Source: Lingula anatina
Lineage: Eukaryota; Brachiopoda; Lingulata; Lingulida; Lingulidae
Direction: 5' to 3'
Assembly (NCBI RefSeq): GCF_001039355.2
Contig: NW_019773526.1
Span: forward strand, 214,033 to 278,032
Length of the DNA: 64,000 nucleotides
In this document: in pieces, positions 11,439-24,560 of the stretch
Layout: each line of letters opens with the position of its first letter
How positions within the stretch are numbered: position 1 is the first letter of the stretch
Made by a program: the position numbers and the translations under genes
Notes under the pieces: model-generated
The model's input: only the letters and a program-made list of their open reading frames with translations
Database searches by the model: none
What the model was told of the DNA's origin: nothing

Positions 11439-12899
11439 AAATAATTGTTATATTATGCACTTTCAACAAAATATACAGCAAGTGTTAGACTCTGTGCATT
11501 ATAAAATCAATCAATGGATTTATCTTGAGACTGGAATAAACCCCAGAACTTATTACATGACAAGAAATTGAACCATCTGACGCAACCCGCTGCCTCTTGT
11601 ATTGATTAACTGTAAGAACAGGAGCTAATCTACAGGCCCAGACATCTTTTAAGCCGTCTGGGTAGACTCATTGTAAACACTTCCCCCCAAAAGAAAAAAA
11701 GGACAAAATTTAGATCTTGATTAAAAAATGCACACAATAATAGATAAGTACGGTTTAAATTTGCAACTGCTATATGAACAAGCTTAAGACTAAGTGCATA
11801 TCAGAATCAATGGGTTTGGAAAAAGAAATTTAAAAAGGACCAGCTTCTGAGCTTTATACAAACAAAAAGAAATGGATATACATCTTCTGCAGTAGGGACA
11901 ACAAGTTCCAGATACCTTGGTATTGATGCATAAGTCAATGGGCTTATAAGAAAAGAAAAACTTAAGATCATAATACACCATATAGGTAATTAATTGAGTT
12001 TTGAGATTAACTTGTCTTGTAATATTATGATGATGATGAAGAAAAATTGAATTATAAGCTAATAACAGGACCCATTTGTCTGTGTCACGTCCCTAGGGGG
12101 GCTTATACTGACAGGGTCTGTGCATTGATCAGTTTATGGTAATAATTCATAAAATTCAAACTACATCAATTTATCATTTTTCCCAAGAAGATATATTTGT
12201 ATCTGAAAACAAAGATTTGAAAATTAATGTTAAAATAAATAAAATTGACTGCCTCTTCAAAAAGACATTTTACGGGGCAGCTGAGAGAAGTCTTTGTAAA
12301 AATGGAAATTATTGGAATTTGTGGTGTTTGAAATATATTGGTAATTACCTTACTGTCTGAGCACATGACACTAAACAACAGATAAATGATCAGGTATAAC
12401 TTAATGTATAATATTAAGCCTTGATTTTGAATTTAATTAAAATACGTATCAGTCATTTTTTTTCTTATTCTGAAAAAATATTCTAAACCACAGAATCGTG
12501 ACAATGCTGTTTAGAGTTACACTGCTTTTGATATCTTTTAATTAAGCATAAAATGATAAGATAATAAGGCAGCTTTTTTTTTTTTTTTTTTTTTTGCAGT
12601 GAAGTAGACGTCAAACAAATCCTATAAATACATGACTTAAAGTCACTCCATCTTGCTGAATTAAATTATCTAATGGAACCTGGCATCATTGTTATTGATT
12701 GATCATAAAATTATAGCTCAATTAGCAAATTCCTCCATCTTCTCTAACCGCAGGGTTCAGTGTTGTGTGAGTGTATTGGAATGTATTATGGATATATATA
12801 CCATTTCCCAGGCTTAAGATAATGCCACTTCAAACATACAGATAAGCTCATCACTTTTTTTTACACGGCCCTTAGTTTGTCTGGAATCTGAGTGGTTAA

Positions 12900-13452
12900 A
12901 GGGATAACAACCCATCATGTGAGATTCAAAATTACCCAATAAATACATTGTAAACAACACATAGAAATATGATAAATTCCATTTTACTACCAAAATGGCG
13001 GTTATTGCAATAATTCTGAAACCTGTGCTTTCCACTTCCACTGGACCAGGAGGACCTTCATAGATGGCAATTTCCATAATAAGAGTTTGACTCCGTTCAC
13101 ATGAAAAATCTATTTTCTAAAAATCTATTTTCTATTCGCGGTATCTTGTGGTCACTCTGAGCGCAGCCGAGAATTAATCACAGCTTTGGAAGTAACTGGC
13201 TCGCGCTGCCAGTAATTACGCCACGGGGTATTCAGGGAACAGACCGTGATCACAAGATACTGGGAATAGAAAATAGATTTTTAGAAAATAGATTTTTCAT
13301 GTGAACGAAGCCTTTATTACAAAAATCAATTGACTAGCTAAGTATTGCTGAACGGATTCATTTACCATTGTAATGTATGGGAAATATGTTGCTTACCCTG
13401 GGAAAATCCTTTTCATGGCACTTTTCCTGACAAAATGAAGAGTTATCATCCC
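12900..13452. mobile_element. MITE with TTAA target duplication, copy 2 (interrupted)
   Basis: The left end AGGGATAACAAC and right end GTTATCATCCC are degraded versions of the 6621-6957 termini, and both sides are flanked by TTAA (12896-12899 and 13453-13456). The interior matches the first copy, for example ACACATAGAAATAT and the tract around TGTTGCTTAC. The span is 553 bases because a 224-base element of another family sits inside at 13089-13312. Removing it and its 3-base duplication leaves about 326 bases, close to the 337 of copy 1. Confidence 0.75.
13089..13312. mobile_element. Long-inverted-repeat MITE, copy 1 (nested)
   Basis: The inverted repeats are about 65 bases each and nearly identical: GACTCCGTTCACATGAAAAA on the left and the reverse complement of TTTTTCATGTGAACGAAGCC on the right. 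The element is flanked by TTT on both sides (13086-13088 and 13313-13315), a 3-base target duplication as in PIF/Harbinger-type elements. It is inserted inside the older TTAA element. A related copy with TAA duplications is at 33839-34068. Confidence 0.8.
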
Positions 13453-14007
13453 TTAAATGTTTCAGAAAACACATGGCAATGAAATTTGTTTTGTTCTGAA
13501 ATTAAAAAAAAAATGTTTGGCTTCTGTGGTTTGGACTAAGTCCAAGCTTTTGCTATTCTCATTTTGTAAAATGGGTAGCATACTTTAATTGAAGTGGATT
13601 ATATCTGAATTTTTGAGAAGACTAAAATTTTGGTCTAAAATTGATGACCAACATTAAACCGAATAAAATTTTGCCATGTAGTCCCCACTGGGAATCCATA
13701 AGGGGATTATGTGGAAAGCTATCAAGTGGGTCAGCCATATATGATCTGCAGATCAGTTAGTCCTGAACAGACCCTAAAGTTCGTTCAGAATAGTGTCTTC
13801 CCTGCTTTAGTATTGAGAATGGAGATAGACTTCTAGTCTGGGGTTGTGAAAAGGACTGGGAGCAGGATCCAAGAGCTACTGGTATTTGTCCATAGCTACA
13901 GTCAATACATGTAGCCATCTCATCAAGCACATGTGTGTTATAGATTGGTCTGAGTCCTATCATTTGATTAATTATGTAATTGATATCTTTATCAGTTCAC
14001 ATGTGTG

Positions 14008-14009
<2 letters not shown>

Positions 14010-14047
<38 letters not shown>
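14010..14047. repeat. (GA)n microsatellite
   Basis: An uninterrupted GA run. Confidence 0.95.
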
Positions 14048-14050
<3 letters not shown>

Positions 14051-14398
14051 GATGTTGATTAAGAAGCTAAGGGAGAGGGAGACAGATGTTGAGAGAGAGA
14101 GGAAACTCTGAATTTGAAATTTGGAGGAGGGTTATAACCTTGAACTATTTAATTTCATCTCAAAGCCTTGTACTCATGTTGTGTATCCTTCTACTTGAAA
14201 TGCTGAAGCTGAGTTTGTTATTTATATTTAATATTCTGTATTTCTTCTGTGCATTGAGTACCCAATTAAATTATTATAAACCCCCCTGTGTTTATTTCAT
14301 GACCAGGTGCTTGCTTTGTACTATTTGTTAATGGATGTCCTTAACTTGAATCTCATAACATTAAAAATTAAAATTTAACAGAGTATTGAGGATCTTGA

Positions 14399-14628
14399 GG
14401 CATGTTCAGACAAGACTTAGAGGGGAACGGTTTTGGGTCTTTAAAATGCCACCAAATTACCAGTGATTTAAATGTCTGAAGCACGGTGGAATGTCTGCGA
14501 TTCCTGTCTCTCACAGTGGTCCTTTGGTTCCCACATAATTCAATTCTCTTTAAACTGATTTTTCCAATGTAATTTAGATGTGGGACAGTTCTACGTAAAA
14601 TCTTGTCTGAACTTGATCATATATGCCC
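14399..14628. mobile_element. Possible MITE with GGCAT...GTTCAGACAAG ends
   Basis: The left end reads GGCATGTTCAGACAAGACTT. The right end contains AATCTTGTCTGAAC followed about nine bases later by ATGCC, so the termini are inverted copies with a short insertion on the right. No clear target duplication is visible. The size of about 230 bases and the GGC start fit the other MITEs in the window. Confidence 0.5.
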
Positions 14629-14899
14629 GAGCTTCTGTGAAATTGGAATTTCTTTATGTTATGAGATTGAAATGTTTATAGATTGTCAATATTGGGATTT
14701 AGTTAAGTACCATCCATTAACCTAGTTTACACCTTATTGCATGTAGTACGCCTTGGGTTAAACAGATAGTACATCCAGGGGTACTTGAAAGGGAAAGAAC
14801 TTTATTATTGATATGAAATTGTAAACTATATTTTTACAGTATGTTTTAACAACGAAATAAATGTCACAAAATATTATAATTTTTTTTTTCTCTCCACAG

Positions 14900-15007
14900 A
14901 TGGAATTCCAAAACTTGGTTCAACTAAGCTGCCAAACGGGAAAGTTGACGCGGGAGGTGGTGTCGCCACCTCAGCAGAGGTGCAGAGCAATCACACGGGG
15001 GAGCTAG
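14900..15007 (+). CDS. Exon 4 (108 bases)
   Basis: The acceptor is a strong T/C tract ending CTCCACAG and the donor is CTAG|GTAAGG. The exon completes a split codon with two bases, encodes GIPKLGSTKLPNGKV followed by a Gly/Ala/Ser linker and NHTGEL, and leaves one base. Phase in and out both equal one, so skipping this exon would preserve the frame. It continues the basic, Gly/Ser-rich, probably disordered chain (residues about 1614-1649). No domain is recognisable. Confidence 0.85.
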   Translation: MEFQNLVQLSCQTGKLTREVVSPPQQRCRAITRGS

Positions 15008-17773
15008 GTAAGGGTGAAGAGAAACCACATATATCAAAGAAATCTGGTTGAAAGTTGGTCATAACTTTAAGCCTGAGAATTTCAGTCATTTTAAGAGGAA
15101 GATAAGTCTATATTTATACCTATAATAGTATAATACTTCACATATAAATTTATAGATAATTTTTGCACTTCTCATGTTATCACACTGAGTTGACTTACGT
15201 GGAATGAATATATGAATTTTGAAACCATAAGTTTTTGAAATTAGCTTTTGATACCCCAAAAAATGTTTTGTATCTCAAACTTGGAAATCCGTGTTTTGAT
15301 ATTGGAATATCAGACCTGTTGAAGCTTAGGGAGTTTGATATTGTTTTTGTTACAGATCGGTTGTTTATAATTTGCACTCACAATGTTTTCTCCAGTTAAT
15401 GCCATGATTTAGTTTTCATACTGATGATTTTCTTAATTTAGACATTATAATCTACACATTTTCATTAAATTTTGTGTCCAGAAGACTGATGTGTAAGACT
15501 GGGTCTTTTGGGCATAAGAAATAGGAACATATGTGGAAAAAAGAAAATGTCATTGCTATACTCTACAGAAAAAGTAGATTGATAATTGATTTGAAATCGA
15601 TCTTTATGCAGTTTGACATCTTGGACTGTAAATTTACTCAAATTCTTTTAAAAATGAAAATATTATACTTTGAAGGTAATAACTTCTCAGAAAGATGAAG
15701 TCATTTGAAAATTTTGAATTTATGCTATAAACTTAAATTTGGTGACCAAGCAAAGCTTTGGAATGCCACTTTGGAATACTAAAATTCCATTTTTTTGTTG
15801 TGTAACATGCCAGGATTTCGGTTGGCAATTGAATTTTCATGATGTTTAAGTATTGCAAATTCTATTGCCAAATTTGGTTTTCCATTTATAAATGTCGTCA
15901 TGACTCCGGGACAAAAGACGGGACAAAAGACAGAATGCGCTGGTATGCCATTACATTTAATCACGCGACCAAATTGACAGAGGACACAAACTGGGAGATC
16001 ATTAATCGCTGGCACGTGATCAGTGTTTACTTTTTGTAGCGGGTAACTGGAAAATTTCATTTGTTAACGTTATGTCCCGATAGGGTATATTATTTTGTCA
16101 GAAGATATGATGGAAGAAAAAACTTGCCAGGGGGTAGGTCTTATTTGACAAGCATTAGATAGTCAGGGAATGAGTTCATTGTAAAAAAGCAGTTTAGATC
16201 ATGTAGAAAAGAACCACAGAGAACCCGCCTATGTCTTTACAAGCAGAATAGAAAGTGCTTTGATTTTTTTCCATTTTAGTTTTCTTTTTGTATGCCACTT
16301 TCACACACTTGTTAGCACACAAACAAACAAACAAACAAACAAAAAGATTGAAATTATCAAGTTTCTGCAAGTAAATGACAAAGAATTTATTGACCAATGG
16401 TATTTCTTTTTAAGCTCATCTCAGAAAAGTGTCACAGAGATATTAAAAAAAAAACTATCAGCCACCTTAGAAACAGTAACTAACTTCTACCACATGTACA
16501 GTTGTATACTTTATTTGAAGATGATTTAATGTAGGACATACTTCAAAAGTTAAGAAGAGTCATCCTCAACAGATTTCTGGATCCTTTATTTAAGTTAAAC
16601 AGATTAAAGCCATTTTATAATTGTAATTGAAAAGAGTACAATCTCTGCATAATTTTGGTTAAAATTTTAGTTTATTCTTTATAAATGAAAGGACAAGAAA
16701 GCTTAGCCAATTAAACCCACTCTTAGGCCCTATAGAAAAACCAGTCCCAGTTATAATAATATCCCTTTGAAATTCTGATTCTACAAGTTTTTAATGCATA
16801 TAAGAAGAAAAGAAACACTTTTTAGAAATTCTGGAAATTTTATTTTTCTGCTAGGGCAACATTTCTATTATAAATTACTTGTAAAAGTCACAAATATGTT
16901 TAAGTCTTTTAATCCTCAAAGCAAAAGAGTAGCCTTGTATAGTAGTCCCTTCTCTTAATACTACTTAAACACCCTCGCAATAAATGTGTCAAGGGCTTCT
17001 TCTGTGCTAGGTAGCTTGAGAGCTTAATCATGAAAAATGGACAAAAACTTAAGATAGCAGTGAGCAAACCCCGGATAAATTCATAGTGTTTAATCTGGTT
17101 GCCTTAAGGCGCCTAATTGAGATATAGAATAACATAGAGATACAACATTCAATGGACCTTAGGCAGATTTGTGGGTTTTGACATTGAGTTGGTTTTTGCA
17201 ATTAGGACGTCAGGGGAATTAAGTTGGATCGGAGAATAACAAAAAGTTCATGTTCAAAAACTCTTAAATCTTTGCGGTTTAACACTGAGAGACCCTTTTC
17301 CTCTTTGAAAATTGAAGATTAGTATTTAGCGATATCAAAAGGACACAATTACGTACTTCATAACTAAGTTCCCAGTTCGGCTATCTTTAAATTTGCGAGA
17401 TTAAATAAATGTTGGGTGTTTTTCAATTAAAATTTAAAGGATTAGGTTTTGGGTAAGTTGAAAAGGACATAAGTTCCTAATAACAAGAGCACCTTGGATT
17501 TGTGGGGTTTTGTATTTGAGTGCATTTTAAGATTTTAAAAGTGAGGATTAACTCCTCATCAAACGAGGGCACTTGTTACGTGGAAATCAACGAGTGTTCG
17601 GATTAAGGTTTTTAGATCTTTACAGAGTGCATAATTGCCACAGGAAGAAGTAATTTTGTGAAGCAAAAGAGAGCAGAGTGTGTGTGAATGGGGGGGGGGG
17701 GGGGTTGGATTCTTTGAATGCGTGCCTCTGGTACTGAAACATGGACATAATTCTGAAACATTTTTTCTCTCAG
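15008..17773 (+). other. Intron 4
   Basis: This 2.8-kb AT-rich intron contains an (ACAA)n run at 16317-16341, a 12-base tandem repeat of GGGACAAAAGAC at 15908-15931 in a small CpG-containing patch, and a G run at 17690-17703 about 70 bases before the next acceptor. No exon is seen. Confidence 0.75.
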
Positions 17774-17953
17774 GCAACAATACCGCAACGACGGCAACAG
17801 CAGCAGCAATGACCGCCAAAGATCAACAGCTTTCAGCAGAGCCAGTGGGTAACGTACACCAAGAAGAGAATGATCGATTAAGGAGGGGTGGAATGTCGCC
17901 CAATCAAAATATCAGCACAACAACGTCCAATGCTTCTAACCAAGCAGATCAAA
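17774..17953 (+). CDS. Exon 5 (180 bases), Thr/Asn/Gln-rich
   Basis: The acceptor TTTTTTCTCTCAG is strong and the donor is AAA|GTGAGT. The exon completes a split Gly codon and encodes a low-complexity stretch (NNTATTATAAAMTAKDQQ, then a polar N/Q/S-rich tail ending NQADQ), leaving one base that forms AGA with exon 6. Its length is a multiple of three and phase in equals phase out, so it too can be skipped without a frame change. No domain is recognisable. Confidence 0.85.
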
Positions 17954-18314
17954 GTGAGTATAGCTCTTTATTCTGTGATTGATTCTTTAACAAACGCGTC
18001 CCAGATAAGGCCCAGATAAAGGCCCAAGTCGGTGATAAGGTGATTAGTCTAGAGACTGTCAGCTCTCCTAATAGCCGAGTCAACACTTTGGGACGGGCGC
18101 TTTGAAAGTGTGAATGCCATAATGCCAGAATAACAGTATCAGTACTTGATACTGCTCTAGGATTTGATTGGCTGATTTCCACTCTTGAGGAATTTTGTCG
18201 AGGCTCCATCTCAGTGAGTGAATGGGCAGTGGGTTTTGATTGCTTAGGTACATAGTGGAAATAGAAGCACACAGATATTCACAGTGTATTTATAGTTTAT
18301 ACTGTGTATTTCAG
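17954..18314 (+). other. Intron 5
   Basis: This 361-base intron has donor GTGAGT and acceptor CTGTGTATTTCAG. It is less AT-rich than the other introns. No other signal is seen. Confidence 0.8.
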
Positions 18315-19417
18315 GAGTCAAAGTCAAACAAGTCCAAAACCCAACAGTGGTGCTACTACGCGAGGAGAACCACGAGAATTTGCAGCGCTCATCAAGCTCT
18401 GAAGTCGGCCAATCCCCAGCCAAATCTGTCAGCTCACCGAGCCTGTCATCAGCAGCAGAGCATGATTCGAAACTTCCTCGCTTTGCGACCACTTCAGGAC
18501 TGCGTGGCTCCATGCGTAGAAATGTTGGGTTTGCATCTCTCAGGCGAGACACTACGAGCCCAAGCAAAGATGGCTGCCAGGAGGTGAAGAGGAGTGGTCA
18601 AGGATCTGTAGTGACCACCACTTCAGCGGACTTATGTGATGGTAATCTGAGTACAGTCACTTCCACTTCAACAATGTCCAATAATATGGACAGCCCTTTG
18701 TGTGGTAGATCAGATGTAGTATCGACCAGCTCTTCTGCAAGGTCATCCTCATCCACAAGCGAGGCCAGTAGTGGCCGTAGTTCAACTGACCAGTGTCGGT
18801 CAACAAAGCTCAAGTATATGAGCGGCTCCTGTAGTTCTAGCCAGCTAAGCTTAAATAGTGTGTCCAGCGAGGACTATGAGGGTCAAGGTCGTAGGGGCAC
18901 AGACAGTGAACTCGATGTCGCTCCCAAGCAGTACCGAGATTTGAGACATTTCTCAGGTTTGAGAAGAAATAGTGCACCCCCAGAGACCCTCAGTGATGAT
19001 CTGCAGCAATTTTGTAAGAAATTGTCCTCAGAAGTTGATGGCAGTTATACCAATGCTGCCATCTATGCTAATGCTTCCAGTAATGACACTGCTTTGCCAC
19101 ATACTGCTTCCCCAGTTAACCAAGACACGTCTGCAAGTTCGCAGACTCAGCCAACTTCGCCTTCTTTGAAATCGGGTCTCAGCTCACCACGCTACTCCCT
19201 GATTGGCCGATCCACTTTTCCAAGGAGTTATAGGTCGGCCTCCCTTCCGTGCATCGAAGAGAGCGTCATTTTGAAACAATGGGAGGAGATGAAAGGGAAG
19301 GGTAGTGAAAAGTCCAGCAGTGTGGACACTTTGAATGAAGTCAGTAGGAGGCTTTCTCGAGAGCAGATGACGACGGCCATGTTCCAGACTGAGGACGAGG
19401 ATGAGGTGTTTACTCAG
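18315..19417 (+). CDS. Exon 6: serine-rich region with an exact 14-3-3 RSxSxP site
   Basis: The exon starts with two bases completing AGA, stays open for about 367 codons (residues about 1710-2077) and ends CAG|GTAAGT in phase 0. Long serine runs occur (SSSSARSSSSTSEASSGRSS). Phosphorylation-style sites are dense: LRRNSAPPE, RSASLP (residues 2016-2021) and RRLSREQM. RSASLP matches the 14-3-3 mode-1 consensus RSxpSxP exactly. The C-terminal end turns acidic (QTEDEDEVFTQ). The frame continues past the donor for about 50 codons with T-rich intronic composition, so the donor, a perfect consensus, is taken as the end. The next exon in frame lies 33 kb away. Confidence 0.9.
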
Positions 19418-20844
19418 GTAAGTGTCTGCATGTTTATCAATGAATTTTTTTTCTTTTTCACGCAACAGTGCTCACACCAGCTCTATTTTCTTTTTAAACC
19501 AGAGTTCCAAAATTGCCCAATCAAGTTCGATCTGTCACATGTTTGTAAAAAAAAAGTTTTAAATTCTGAATTACGAGCTTAAGTATTTGCCCAAGTCGCA
19601 GGGAACGTGTTAGGTATGTTTGTGTGAGCCTTGTGTCTTATGCATTTTTTTTAACGAAAAGAGAAATTGTATACCTTTTTTCTTTCAGGAATACTGTTCT
19701 TTGTTATTCAGTATATTAAGTGATCAGCAAAAACATTTAGAATTCATTATCATGATTTCTAGTTCAACTGATATTTCTTGGACATTTTAAAAATGTCTGC
19801 ATGGTGAATTGAAGATGTTTATTACTCCCTCTATGTTTACCCTCTTGGTGTCTGTTGGATGTTTTTATTTCCATCCCTCACTTTCCAACTCCTAGCTTTA
19901 AATATGATTTATGGTTTATTCCATGCATTTCATACATATTGATCAAAAATTAAAATAATTTTAGAAAATCAAGAAATCACTTAAAAAAGAATAAAAAATT
20001 GTAATGTTATGGCTTTACTGGACAGAACTGTATGTTATTGGAACCCTGGGTGTGGCATGTATGTAAAAAATGAGTGGAGTGATTGTATGTCTGAAACTTT
20101 TCATTGTATTTTAATCTATAAAAAGATTGCAACGAGCCAAAAGCAATTTGCTGTCTCTCCCTATAAATGTAAATGACTGATGATAATGCTAGCAAAATTA
20201 ATGATCAGTTTTATCATTTAGAGAACCATCTTTAGCTTGATGATGAAAATTTTAATAACTTATAACTGTTATCTGATATCATATGATTTGTCATTTGTAT
20301 CAAATATAGAACCATCTCAGTAACAAGAAGAAAGAATTTCACACATTGTTTACTGAAAATTCATCAATTTTTTCATCTGTATGATAACATATCAGAACAC
20401 AGGAAAAGATATTATATTGTCATGATAATAACTACGACCACACCATGTTTGCATATATACACCAAATTATCTCTGAAAGTTCGCTAATATTGGCTCAACT
20501 TTGATAAGGTGCCTCAATTTTTCTGTCATCAAGATGACATTTTCATAACATTGAGGCATAACTCATTAACCTTTCCTAATGATTGTGATAAAATGAAAAA
20601 TATATCAATTTAATATGACAGGGGGCAAGCTAATTATAAGTGGGGGGGGGGGGAGGAATTGAGAACTTTGATGAGTATAATAACTCTACCAATGTATCCG
20701 TTTTATCAAAAGTGTGCCCCATCAATGTTAGTTTAAGGAGGAGTTATGGGAATAAATCAGAAGATAAGTGTAATAGTGGCCTCTGCCTGTGATATATCAC
20801 CCTTGGAATAGATAGCCAGCCCTGTTCACGTAAAATATTGGGGC

Positions 20845-20985
20845 GTGGTCACACAGGACGGAAGTTGACTGGAAATGGGCTAAACTGTGTCATGTTCGCT
20901 TTAAGATGTTGCCGTGTTCACATGGGAGAAAAACTGACCAGGATTGGACATGAATGTGTTATGTTTATGTGTTTATGTTCAGACT
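20845..20985. repeat. Two diverged tandem copies of a ~69-base unit
   Basis: GTGGTCACACAGGACGGAAG (20845) and GTGTTCACATGGGAGAAAAA (20914) begin two units that align through GACTGG/GACCAGG and TGTGTCATGTT/TGTGTTATGTT. This is probably a remnant of a mobile element. Confidence 0.55.
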
Positions 20986-21052
20986 TTACAACTGATTATG
21001 AACTATGGAGCCAATTCCTGCTCAACCTGATTCCATTGAACTCTTTCCAGTT

Positions 21053-21053
21053 T

Positions 21054-21096
<43 letters not shown>

Positions 21097-21149
21097 GATT
21101 TTCTGTTTATATTCTGAGAAATTTCAATAAGGGAATAATGACTGCACAT

Positions 21150-21216
<67 letters not shown>
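21053..21216. repeat. (TTTA)n then C9 and (CT)n
   Basis: TTTA repeats run from 21053 to 21096. A second tract from 21151 is nine C bases followed by CT repeats to 21216. Confidence 0.95.
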
Positions 21217-21218
<2 letters not shown>

Positions 21219-24200
21219 GAGTTTATGTTGAAGATGGGTTTTCAAGACATGCAGTATTACTTGCCTTAAGCCCACAATACTGCCACGATAGTGTCCAGTT
21301 CTATACACAAGCAGCATTTCTCATAGCTATGTTGATCCTTTGGCAAACAACACGGTGCAAGATTCCATGACAGCGTACAAATAGGATTATTACAACTGAC
21401 CGTAGTGATATACTGAGTAATCTAAAGTTATCAATTCGTATCTGGATTGGAATTTTGGTCATCAGGATTGCAGATGCACTGAAAGAAATGGAGTTGACAT
21501 AAGGCATAAGGCTCTAGGTGAATGGGGGTGGGGTTGAGGCAGGATGGGAAAAGTGGCGAAAAAAATTGTTCCTCTGTCCACGATATGTTTATAAGGTTGT
21601 ATTGTGAAAAAAAAAAGAAATTTAAGATGGCTGGTATGAGAGAGAGAGGGAGAGATGACCAAATCTAACCCCATTAGAGATATTAAAGCATGGATGGCAT
21701 AGATAAATTCAGGATAAGCCACAGGAAAGAGGGATCAGAATAGATTATGGGAGGAATTCCAGCAGAAAGATATGAGATGTTATGAAGCAAGCAAAAAAAA
21801 AAAAAAAAAAAAAAAAATGAAGAGATAGGGGAAAAAATTAAAGAAATGGAAAAATTATCAGATAGAATGGTTAGCATTAACAGATCATCAAATTAGCTTC
21901 AAAGCAAATGAAGAAGAAAGATTTTAGATCATAAAAGGGTTCCCCCAAGAAAACAAGATAAAAAATAACACATGATGACCAAAAAAAAAAGATATTTGCA
22001 TTAAGTGCTGTCAACATTTTTTTTTCTTTTAATCAAGTACCCAAAAATCAATGAAATTTGTTTGGACAGGTTACTAGTCAAAACCTGGTGCCAGGCCTCA
22101 AAGCCACACCAAAGGTGTGTGACTTAATTAATCCCCGCGATAAGGTGGTAATACCGGGGGTTAATCCATAATCATTGGTTAATCTTGTTATTAGAACCTA
22201 GTTGACACCAGGGGTCAGGGCAGTCAAGGGAATGGACGCTGCCGGGTGTTTACTTTGCGCACCATTCCGATACCATTGAAATAATGATTTATTTACGTGA
22301 TCGCTGGTTGATAACATTTTTTTCTTTCAGGTTATTTCCACTTGTGTAATTTGTTTAATAGAAAAAAATAATTAAAATTTATTTCCTTAAAGAAATATAC
22401 ATTTTTTAACTGATTTACTTGATTTTCTGTTGAGAATAAAAGGAAAAGGTATTTTTTCTATTGGTGTTAGGCATTATTATTTAATAAAAGTGATATGAAT
22501 GATGGTCATTCTTCACTAAATTATATCAGCAATTAGCCTATCAAACAAGTAAGAAGAAAAAATACCAGTGATTTCTAATTAAATTCATGTAACATTGTAC
22601 CAACATGTACCATCAAAAATGCAAAATGGAATATCGATGAGTTCAAAGCTCTGTAATCCACAAGGGAAATAAAACGGATATGCTTGTGTAATGCTCTGTA
22701 TGGTTATGACGTAGAAAGTACAAAAAAAAAAAGATGAAAATCTTCTGTTCTTGATTATCAGGATATCTAAAAAAATGGTTCCAAATATTTGTTAATGAAT
22801 GATAAAAATGTTTCTTTGTGCAGTTATAATGATAAGTGTTGTTTAATTTTGATATTGAGATAAATGAGTTGTTTGACATTTGGGAGCTGCTGCTGTACCT
22901 GTGTGTCTTCATTGCTAATGTATTGTCATTGGAATATATAGGTATAGTCAATGTGACTACAAAGGGACTACACTTAGGGGCTTAAGTTGTCTACTTGGAC
23001 TCAACTAATACATGTTACATGAAGTCTAATATTGGAACTTTCTCTCACAAAAACAGTCAAATTGAAAGTCTGTCTTAATTGTAGCCTTATAGTTTCTTTG
23101 ACTCATTAGTGTTTTGCATATTAAGTAGAAACAGTTTGCATTAATATACAAAAAAAAAAAGTAATAAATGTTTCTACCCAATAGTTACAATATTTGAGTT
23201 CTTATATCTATACCACTGCATGTCTGATAATATGGTGTTTATTTATATATAGTCATGTCACGCTTGTATACACCACTGTTTCTAGATTTGTTTGTTTGTT
23301 TTTTTTTTTTTCAAAACAAAAGTAGAGTTCAGCTCAAATCTGGCATTCTTTCCAAGGTGGCACCATGTGTCAGCATTTGTAATCGCTGAAATTTGACAAC
23401 TTCTATCTCGCAAGGCGTTACCATCAGTTGTTTTTATCAGGGTGTCTCTGAAAGTGTGATGGACCTCACAGAGAGAGTGCACAGATTGCAGTGTTGACTT
23501 TACTGACCAGTTTCAAAGTTTCTCATGTGAATTTTTGCACTCCAGGAGCAATGGAGTATTATTTGAGCTTTGAAGGTGGCTTTTCATGCTGTGATTTATT
23601 TTTGATTAGTGAAAAATAGACACTCAGTAGTGATGAATTTTTAAGTTCATTTTATTTTGTCATTAAAAGTGTTTTCTTCTGCAGTTTTATCTTGTTTGTG
23701 TTTGGTGTACATGTGTATGTATAAAATGGCAAAAAAAAAAAAGATTTGTGTTCTATCTAAACAATTAGATTGAGGAAATTACTGTCAGATTACACAGCAA
23801 AAAGAGAACAAATTACCTTTTTTCTCGCAAAATCTGAGTTGTAAAACAAGTGAGATGTAATAACAGATAGCAGGGAAAAAAACTTGTAAAAAGCTTATTC
23901 TCCTGATACATGTACAGACTCAGAAGTTTCACAATATTTGGAAAGTGATAAATTAAAGCTTGAGCACACACACATAAAAAAATGAGAGAGAAAAAAGAGC
24001 CCTGCAAGCATCTGAGATAACAGCCTTGTGTTTGATGTGATGGTTTCAAGACTTCCAGATGCAGCAGGATATTTATCTGAATAACACATCTTCTATTAAC
24101 ACAGTTGCCACATTATATAAGGAAGTGCATGCCTATTACACCTGTTTGACAGGTTTTGGGTAAGGGAGGGTGAGAGGGACAAAAATACAAAAAATAAAGA

Positions 24201-24433
24201 CAGTGGGTTATGTAGGCATCTTGTTTTTTCACAAAAGAACCACCATTGTAATGTTTCCTAACATTAAGTTTCAATTTATTAGCAATAGAAAGTATCACTG
24301 TTTTTAAATCATTATTCTGTTATTTGCTTTATAATATTTTTTTCTTGCAAAATTGTAAGTTGGGATTAACAGGCTCATTGTGAAGGACAGTTTGGTTGTA
24401 CCTTGGTATCTTGCCTGCTAAAGGGTGGAAAAC

Positions 24434-24560
24434 GAGAGAGAGAGAGAGAGAGAGAGAGAGGAGGAGGAAGGAAGGGAAAAAGGAGAAGAGAGAGGGAGGG
24501 AGGGAGTAAGGGAAAAAGGAGAAAGAGAAAGGAAGGGAGAGAGGGGGAGGGGAGGAGAAG
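24434..24560. repeat. (AG)n and purine-rich tract
   Basis: A pure AG run to about 24460 is followed by degenerate GGAGGAAGG blocks to about 24560. The strand is almost entirely purine for about 130 bases. Confidence 0.9.

Larger units (their letters stand above)
6390..14899 (+). other. Intron 3 (8.5 kb)
   Basis: The donor is GTAATA and the acceptor is a long T/C tract ending CTCCACAG. The intron holds two copies of a TTAA-flanked MITE (6621-6957 and 12900-13452), a second MITE nested in one of them (13089-13312), an inverted-repeat element (14399-14628), and dense microsatellites between 8260 and 14050. I see no further exon in it, but a very short one could be missed. Confidence 0.75.
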
